DNA of 7,868 bases from an uncultured Eubacteriales bacterium (GTDB lineage Bacteria; Bacillota; Clostridia; Oscillospirales; CAG-272): assembly GCA_900554225.1 (NCBI GenBank), contig USGH01000111.1, forward strand, positions 1 through 7,868, given 5' to 3'. A program made the translations under genes and the position numbers. Shown here piece by piece: positions 5,747-7,868 of this stretch. Position 1 is the stretch's first letter. Every line of letters begins with the position of its first letter. The notes under the pieces are model-generated. The model did no database searches. It saw only the letters and a list, made by a program, of their open reading frames with translations, and was not told where the DNA came from.

Positions 5747-6635
5747 TCCCACACGCTCCTGCATCGTTTGCCGGATCCGATGCGCCGGTCAGCTCATCCA
5801 GGGTGCCAAACCGGAAGCCCTTTTCCACAAGTGCGTCGATCAGGTCGGAGAGAATCGCGGCATTTGTTGCGGAGGTCGGATGCAGCAGGAGCACCTCGCC
5901 GTTGTGCAGTCCCGTGAGCAGCTTATCGAGAGCCTTTGCCGGATCCATCTGCCGCTCGTTGTCCCAGTCCGCATAGGCATAGCTCCAGAAAATCGTTTTG
6001 TACCCCAATTCCTCTGCCCAGCGCAGATTGTCCTCGTTTGTCTTTCCCTCCGGCGGTCTGTAATACGGTGCCAGCTTTTCACCCGTCTTCTCCGTGTAGA
6101 TCTTCTCCATGGCGGACAGTTCCGCGGCAAATCCCGCTTTATCCATCCTTGTCATATCGTGATGGCGTGCGGTGTGGTTGCACACGAGATGCTTCTCCGC
6201 TACCATTCTGCGTACCAGCTCCGTATTCGCCGTCACCAGATTTTCGAGAATGAAAAACGCAGCGGGGACGTTCTTCTCTTTCAACACATCGAGGATCCGC
6301 GCCACATTGCCGTTTTCGTAGCCTGCGTCAAAGGTCAGATAGATCACGCGTTCTCCTTCCGTCATGGAGGTATGCGTTTTGTCGATGCAGTAGCCGCCGT
6401 ATTTTTCAATATACTGCATCTCCGCGGGGATCGGTGGTTGTACCCCGTCGGTGCGATGGGGATAATACCACCCCTGTGCGCCGGTCGGTGCATATTTTCC
6501 GCGTCGCGGGGTAAAATTCTCCTCCATCACGCGTTCCTCTCGCCCTTTCTGCAATGGGATCGCTGCCACGCTCTGTACAGACACGGTGATTCCCAAACAA
6601 AGCGGCAGGGCGATCCATTTTTTTACTCGGAACAT
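5739..6635 (-). CDS. pdaA: delta-lactam-biosynthetic de-N-acetylase PdaA
   Basis: A 298-residue secreted NodB-family enzyme of the PdaA type, which de-N-acetylates muramic acid (after CwlD trims the side chain) during formation of muramic-delta-lactam in spore cortex. A signal peptide covers about residues 1-25 (MFRVKKW, a hydrophobic core, then QSVAA). TFDAGYENGN (101-110) is the PdaA form of motif 1, with Asp103 kept and the usual second Asp replaced, here by Ala (Asn in Bacillus PdaA). NHTARHHDMT (153-162) supplies His154 and His158, and RPPEGKTNEDNLRWAEELGY (193-212), FWSYAYADWD (216-225) and LLHPTSATNA (250-259) follow. A strong GGGGAGG (6643-6649) fixes the start at 6635 rather than an in-frame ATG at 6674. 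It is the first gene of a two-deacetylase operon and implies a spore former. Confidence 0.92.
   Translation of the reverse strand: MFRVKKWIALPLCLGITVSVQSVAAIPLQKGREERVMEENFTPRRGKYAPTGAQGWYYPHRTDGVQPPIPAEMQYIEKYGGYCIDKTHTSMTEGERVIYLTFDAGYENGNVARILDVLKEKNVPAAFFILENLVTANTELVRRMVAEKHLVCNHTARHHDMTRMDKAGFAAELSAMEKIYTEKTGEKLAPYYRPPEGKTNEDNLRWAEELGYKTIFWSYAYADWDNERQMDPAKALDKLLTGLHNGEVLLLHPTSATNAAILSDLIDALVEKGFRFGTLDELTGASDPANDAGACGNA
5756..5760 (-). promoter_or_regulatory. internal ribosome binding site for the second deacetylase
   Basis: AGGAG on the minus strand, inside the last codons of pdaA and nine bases before ATG 5746. The overlap sequence ATGCGTAA (5746-5739) holds both the start codon and the pdaA stop, which favours translational coupling. 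Confidence 0.75.
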
Positions 6636-6642
6636 TATTTTT

Positions 6643-6649
6643 CCTCCCC
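6643..6649 (-). promoter_or_regulatory. strong ribosome binding site deciding the pdaA start
   Basis: GGGGAGG on the minus strand, seven bases before ATG 6635. It lies downstream of the alternative ATG at 6674, which has no comparable site, so the shorter protein with a clean signal peptide is the better call. Confidence 0.85.
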
Positions 6650-6656
6650 TTTCCAA

Positions 6657-6694
6657 AGAGACTGGGATTCTCACGAGAGACTGGGATTCTCACG
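6657..6694. repeat. perfect 2 x 19-bp tandem repeat in the pdaA leader
   Basis: The unit AGAGACTGGGATTCTCACG occurs at 6657-6675 and again, without mismatch or spacer, at 6676-6694. Each copy contains a dyad GAGA-N7-TCTC (GAGACTGGGATTCTC), and a degenerate relative (AGAGATTCCCGG) follows near 6708-6720. It sits just upstream of the pdaA ribosome site, within the likely 5' leader, so it may be a tandem operator or a pair of small mRNA hairpins. Chance duplication is also possible. Confidence 0.9.
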
Positions 6695-6744
6695 CAGTCT
6701 ATCCCGCAAAGAGATTCCCGGATGAACACTCGTCCGTCTCATAG

Positions 6745-6753
6745 TATATACCA
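6745..6753 (-). promoter_or_regulatory. candidate extended -10 promoter for the pdaA operon
   Basis: Minus-strand TGGTATATA (6753-6745) resembles an extended -10, but the -35 at 17 bp (AAAGTG) is weak. A small inverted repeat, GTATAT (6744-6749) / ATATAC (6763-6768), overlaps it. Forespore sigma factors drive pdaA in Bacillus; I could not find a convincing sigma-F or sigma-G site, so the promoter type stays open. Confidence 0.35.
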
Positions 6754-6862
6754 CACACAGAAATATACACTTTGAAAATGCTGCACACAGAGGAGAATTT
6801 CCGCTTCTATATGCGCAACACGGTGGATAAACGCCCCAGATTCGCCGAGATTTTCTGTTTTG

Positions 6863-6901
6863 CGTGCATATTTATAAATCCTGCGTGTATTTTTATTCTA
6901 C
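6863..6901. promoter_or_regulatory. two ArgR-like boxes upstream of argG
   Basis: Against the ARG-box core TGAATWWWWATTCA, TGTATTTTTATTCT (6886-6899) matches at 12 of 14 positions and TGCATATTTATAAA (6865-6878) at 11 of 14. The cores start 21 bp apart, which corresponds to 18-bp boxes with a 3-bp gap, the spacing known for paired ArgR/AhrC sites. They lie just upstream of the argG -35. Binding of the arginine repressor is inferred from this match and from the identity of the downstream gene. Confidence 0.65.
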
Positions 6902-6918
6902 TTTGTGTACTTTGTCTA

Positions 6919-6947
6919 TTGCATTTTTTCTCGCTTCGGAGTATAAT
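6919..6947 (+). promoter_or_regulatory. sigma-A-type promoter for argG
   Basis: TTGCAT (6919-6924) and a perfect TATAAT (6942-6947) are separated by exactly 17 bp. Transcription should begin near 6954, giving a leader of about 55 nt. A small hairpin, CCCG (6971-6974) / CGGG (6982-6985), lies in that leader just before the ribosome site. Confidence 0.82.
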
Positions 6948-7008
6948 AATGCCATCAGATATAAAGTTCACCCGACAAAAGCGGGCGAGGAAAAGAGGAG
7001 CAGATATT

Positions 7009-7868
7009 ATGAAAAAGGATATTAAAAAAATCGTTCTGGCGTATTCCGGCGGATTGGACACATCGATTATCATTCCGTGGCTGAAGGAAAATTATCCGGG
7101 ATGTGAGGTCATCGCGGTATCCGGCAATGTCGGTCAGGCGGATGAGCTGGACGGTCTGGAAGAAAAGGCACTGAAAACCGGCGCATCCAAGCTGTATGTA
7201 GAGGATTTGCGCGCATCGTTCATCACCGATTTCATCTATCCGACCATGCAGGCAGACGCGAAATACGAAAACCAGTATCTGCTCGGCACCTCGTTCGCAC
7301 GTCCCATCATCGCCAAGCGGATCGTGGAGATCGCCAAGGCAGAGGGCGCAGACGCCATTTGTCACGGCTGCACGGGCAAAGGCAACGACCAGGTTCGTTT
7401 TGAACTGTCGATCAAGGCCTTCGCGCCGGACATGGAGATCATCGCACCGAGGCGGATCTGGGACATCAAAACCCGCGAGGAGGAGATCGACTACGCAGAG
7501 GCGCACCATGTTCCGCTGAAGATCAACCGCGAGACCAACTACTCCAAGGACAAGAACCTGTGGCATCTGTCCCATGAGGGTCTGGATCTCGAGGATCCCG
7601 CGAATGAGCCGATGTATGACAAGATCCTTGAGCTGGGTGTGACTCCCGAAGCGGCACCCGACAAGCCGACCTACATCACGCTCCACTTTGAAAAGGGTGT
7701 TCCGACTGCCATCGACGGCGTGGAGCTGGATCCGGTTTCCCTCATCGACAAGCTGAACAAGGTCGGCGGCGCAAACGGCATTGGTATCATCGATATGGTG
7801 GAAAACCGCTTGGTCGGGATGAAGAGCCGTGGTGTATACGAAACACCCGGCGGCACGATTCTTTACGC
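7009..7868 (+). CDS. argG: argininosuccinate synthase, N-terminal 286 codons (cut by window edge)
   Basis: ArgG joins citrulline and aspartate with ATP to make argininosuccinate, the penultimate step of arginine synthesis, in the cytoplasm as a tetramer. The N-terminal ATP-pyrophosphatase motif AYSGGLDTS is at residues 11-19. The family signatures YLLGTSFARP (90-99), HGCTGKGNDQVRFE (119-132), NYSKDKNLWHLSHEGLDLED (177-196) and MVENRLVGMKSRGVYETPGG (263-282) follow. The family is about 400 residues, so roughly the last quarter lies beyond the right edge. AGAGGAG (6994-7000) eight bases before the ATG sets the start. A near-consensus promoter and paired ArgR-like boxes upstream point to arginine repression. 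Whether argH follows, as is common, cannot be seen. No defects are visible in the part present. Confidence 0.97.
   Translation, partial: MKKDIKKIVLAYSGGLDTSIIIPWLKENYPGCEVIAVSGNVGQADELDGLEEKALKTGASKLYVEDLRASFITDFIYPTMQADAKYENQYLLGTSFARPIIAKRIVEIAKAEGADAICHGCTGKGNDQVRFELSIKAFAPDMEIIAPRRIWDIKTREEEIDYAEAHHVPLKINRETNYSKDKNLWHLSHEGLDLEDPANEPMYDKILELGVTPEAAPDKPTYITLHFEKGVPTAIDGVELDPVSLIDKLNKVGGANGIGIIDMVENRLVGMKSRGVYETPGGTILY

Larger units (their letters stand above)
6636..7008. other. divergent control region between pdaA and argG
   Basis: This 373-bp gap contains no credible gene. From left to right it holds the pdaA ribosome site, a 19-bp tandem repeat, a candidate pdaA promoter, about 100 bp with no feature I can name (6770-6864), two ArgR-like boxes, the argG promoter and the argG ribosome site. 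The argG-side half (6840-6950) is clearly more AT-rich than the surrounding genes. Confidence 0.7.

Noticed and set aside
6657..6694. CRISPR array
   Set aside because: Only two 19-bp units with no spacer between them and no cas genes.
5622..6725. Long plus-strand open frame (367 codons) opposite the deacetylase operon
   Set aside because: Antisense shadow of pdaA and part of the second deacetylase; His/Arg/Cys-rich translation without domains or a start signal.
6955..7686. Minus-strand open frame (243 codons) opposite argG
   Set aside because: argG on the plus strand shows full family motifs; the antisense translation has no recognisable features.

Overview
The window looks like chromosomal DNA of a spore-forming Gram-positive bacterium of the class Clostridia, with roughly balanced base composition. 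This rests on strong AGGAG/GGAGG ribosome sites, sigma-A-type promoters with 17-bp spacing, Rho-independent terminators, a PdaA-type spore-cortex deacetylase, and proteins resembling Firmicutes versions (VTC/DUF4956 pair, YesL-like protein). I see no phage, transposon, CRISPR array, tRNA or rRNA. The species is not identifiable from the sequence alone.

Layout: (1) Positions 1-921, minus strand: a VTC-domain polyphosphate-polymerase-like gene followed by the first 65 codons of a DUF4956 membrane protein that runs off the left edge. (2) 1133-2219, plus strand: ychF, a universally conserved P-loop ATPase/GTPase, driven by a good extended -10 promoter, broken by a frameshift near 1838 and closed by a terminator at 2241-2272. 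(3) 2413-3006, minus strand: a RimJ/RimL-type GNAT acetyltransferase with a near-consensus promoter. (4) 3296-4952, plus strand: an unrecognised five-helix membrane protein, then a long YesL/DUF624-like membrane protein, ending at a strong bidirectional terminator (4966-5006). (5) 5060-6635, minus strand: a two-gene operon of secreted polysaccharide deacetylases, pdaA first, the second start overlapping the pdaA stop by 8 nt. (6) 6636-7008: a divergent control region holding a perfect 19-bp tandem repeat in the pdaA leader and, on the other side, two ArgR-like boxes in 21-bp phase upstream of a near-consensus promoter. (7) 7009 to the right edge, plus strand: the first 286 codons of argG, argininosuccinate synthase.

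The genes fall into small independent transcription units rather than one pathway. The clearest functional unit is the deacetylase pair: PdaA-type enzymes de-N-acetylate muramic acid on the way to the muramic-delta-lactam of spore cortex, and the coupled second NodB-family enzyme probably also acts on cell-wall glycan. argG appears to be under arginine repression. No clearly undescribed multi-gene system is visible. The points most worth a second look are the ychF frameshift, the ArgR operator pair, the pdaA leader repeat, and the two unexplained membrane proteins.
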